Positions 62,301 to 64,000 of a stretch of DNA of 64,000 nucleotides are shown here, piece after piece. Where the stretch lies: NCBI GenBank assembly GCA_013397845.1, contig VZTG01004580.1, forward strand, positions 1,168,522 to 1,232,521, read 5' to 3'. A program made the position numbers and the translations under genes. The notes under the pieces were generated by a model. That model was not told where the DNA came from and made no database searches. It was given only the letters and a program-made list of their open reading frames with translations. Within the stretch, counting starts at the first letter, position 1, and the number at the start of each line of letters is the position of its first letter. Origin of the DNA: Melanocharis versteri (Eukaryota > Chordata > Aves > Passeriformes > Melanocharitidae).

Positions 62301-64000
62301 TGAAATCATGTATTGAATTCGGTATTGATCTACTATCAGTACAGGCAAGAAGATTATAAAAATTGTTTCCATTAAAATTCTGCTTTTGTTTCAAAAGCTC
62401 TGCAAGTTTTAGGCTCCTCAATTTATAAATCTAAAAACTGTGCATGTGTGTACGTGATTCAGCTGGGGAAATCCATAAGGAAGGGGAAAAACAGTAATTC
62501 TGAACAAAGAGCAGCTCTCTCAGATATAGAAATATCTGTTGTTTTCGTTCATAAGTAATGTTTTATGGAATGTACCAAAATAAAGACCATCACTTTAGAA
62601 CAATAGTTTAACTGGGGAAAAAACAAAGCAGCAGATCGAGGGAAGTCCATTTCGACATTTAATGGACTGTTCTGACTAAAGTTATTCAGAATTTTCTTGG
62701 GAAAATTTTTTTTCCTCAGAAGTAGGTATTTTTGGTGAAGTTTCTTCATTTCCTCCAAGGATTTTCTTTCTGGTACATAACTGACCAGTAATAACAGGTA
62801 TAGAAGTTTCTACAGTGCAAGAGGCTTGTCTTGGAATTTGCTTTTATCATGCCAGTTAAAAATTACATAATGTTGAAATCTCAGAAGCTGCTACAGAGTC
62901 ATACCTTTAGAGATTTAATTTTTAATAATTACCCCATGATATTTTTAAATAATAGATTTCACTGTAAAATTTATCATCACAGAAGGAATATTATATATGC
63001 ACTATTCAGAGCAGTTGCAGGAGGGAAGTTAGATTCTATTCATAGTCCTCATAACTGCCTTTCTACTTTAAAATGAGAAAAGAAATTGTCCAGAGGGTCT
63101 CAAAAGTGAGTAATTCCAGGACACAGTGATGGCAGTGGACTGAGGAAGTGAGCGAACTCAGTTTAGAGTGAAAGATGACCTGTGCCCATAGATAAAATCA
63201 CACACTCAACTAAGAATGATTTTATCACAGTTTCTGCTTCTATTTAGGACTCTTTAAGGAGAGAAATCAGATTGAGCTTTACCAATATGATCCAGAAACC
63301 TCTTGGTCCAAGCACCCCAAACACTCAGAATTTAAACTTGCATACAAAAGTCAAGATAGCATAGATTGATTTTTTTTCCCAATGCTTTGAATGGTGAAAG
63401 AAATTTGCAGTAGGTTTGGAATGGAATAAAAAATTACCAGGTTTTTGGGAACTATTAATTTAAAGTAATAAAAGGCAAAAAAAGAAGTTTTGGTGCATAA
63501 CAGAAAAAAATTTATCCAAGTTTTTTCTTTTTTTTTATGGTCAGTTAGGCAAACCTTCCACTCTGGAACCCTGAAGGAAGATAAATTGCAATATTGGTAA
63601 TAAATGATGAAAAATTATTTTGACTGTCTGTAGTTCCAACCAGCCTTGGGCAAGAGACATTTAGTCTTTCATAACTTGTAAATGCAGACCTGTGAGACAA
63701 ACGAGTGGTGTCACACACAGGTAATGTTTCCTAGGTTGTGTATAAGGTGATGTTATACTCAATGAATATGGATTTTTTCAGTGCACACCTAATTATGGAA
63801 CTACATGTTCTTACCTGTCATTGCTTTAATATTTAATGAGAGAGAGTAAAGAAACCACAATGAAATATGTAAAGATATACAATATATAATGTGTCTTCCA
63901 GTCCCTGCATGTAAAAAATCTCACTGAAAGAGCTTGTTGCATGATGACAGCTTGTTGTATCACAAGAAACTCAACATGACCTCGAAATGTGCGCTTGCAG
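59304..64000. other. AT-rich noncoding DNA with one GC-richer patch
   Basis: No gene or transposon recognised. The patch at 60125-60370 is GC-richer and has overlapping open frames of 70 to 90 codons on both strands, with no recognisable domain. The rest is unique-looking AT-rich spacer with short homopolymers. Confidence 0.65.

Noticed and set aside
1..64000. CRISPR arrays, bacterial operons, rRNA genes, endogenous retrovirus with LTRs
   Set aside because: No regularly spaced direct repeats, no bacterial gene organisation, no rRNA-like sequence, and no paired LTRs or primer-binding site were seen. The sequence is vertebrate nuclear DNA in character.

Overview
The window looks like noncoding nuclear DNA from a bird, probably a passerine (songbird). 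It is AT-rich, has no convincing protein-coding gene on either strand, and carries sparse CR1-type retrotransposon remnants. No Alu, B1 or L1 sequence was noticed. The best taxonomic marker is at about 49112-49254: a head clearly derived from tRNA-Ile(AAT), followed by a CR1-like 3' tail. That is the architecture of TguSINE1, the SINE family described from passerines. Three CR1-related 3' ends from apparently different subfamilies (8128-8202, 49200-49254, 53016-53210) and a minus-strand CR1 ORF2 fragment (47038-47375) support an avian genome.

Layout. 1-8127 is unique-looking AT-rich DNA with one long T/G tract and a small tandem hairpin. 8128-8202 is a short CR1-like tail. 8203-21344 is AT-rich spacer with A/C-only tracts. 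21345-21909 is a more GC-rich patch with open frames and splice-like signals, and is the only place where an unrecognised exon pair is arguable. 21910-47037 is spacer with low-complexity tracts, including a (T7C)n repeat at 36695 and a 75-base A run at 39098-39172. 47038-53210 holds nearly all recognisable transposon DNA: CR1 on minus, the SINE, a short tandem duplication, an assembly gap of 39 Ns and a CR1 3' end on plus. 53211-64000 is spacer with two GC-rich patches and a 23-bp-arm hairpin made from a GAT/ATC trinucleotide repeat.

The window is best read as a gene desert or part of a very large intron. Several stretches look like conserved noncoding elements by composition, but that can only be settled by alignment with other birds. 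No operon, CRISPR array, functional tRNA or rRNA, or intact mobile element was found. I found no clear evidence of a novel biological system; the findings are modest structural oddities, ranked as such.
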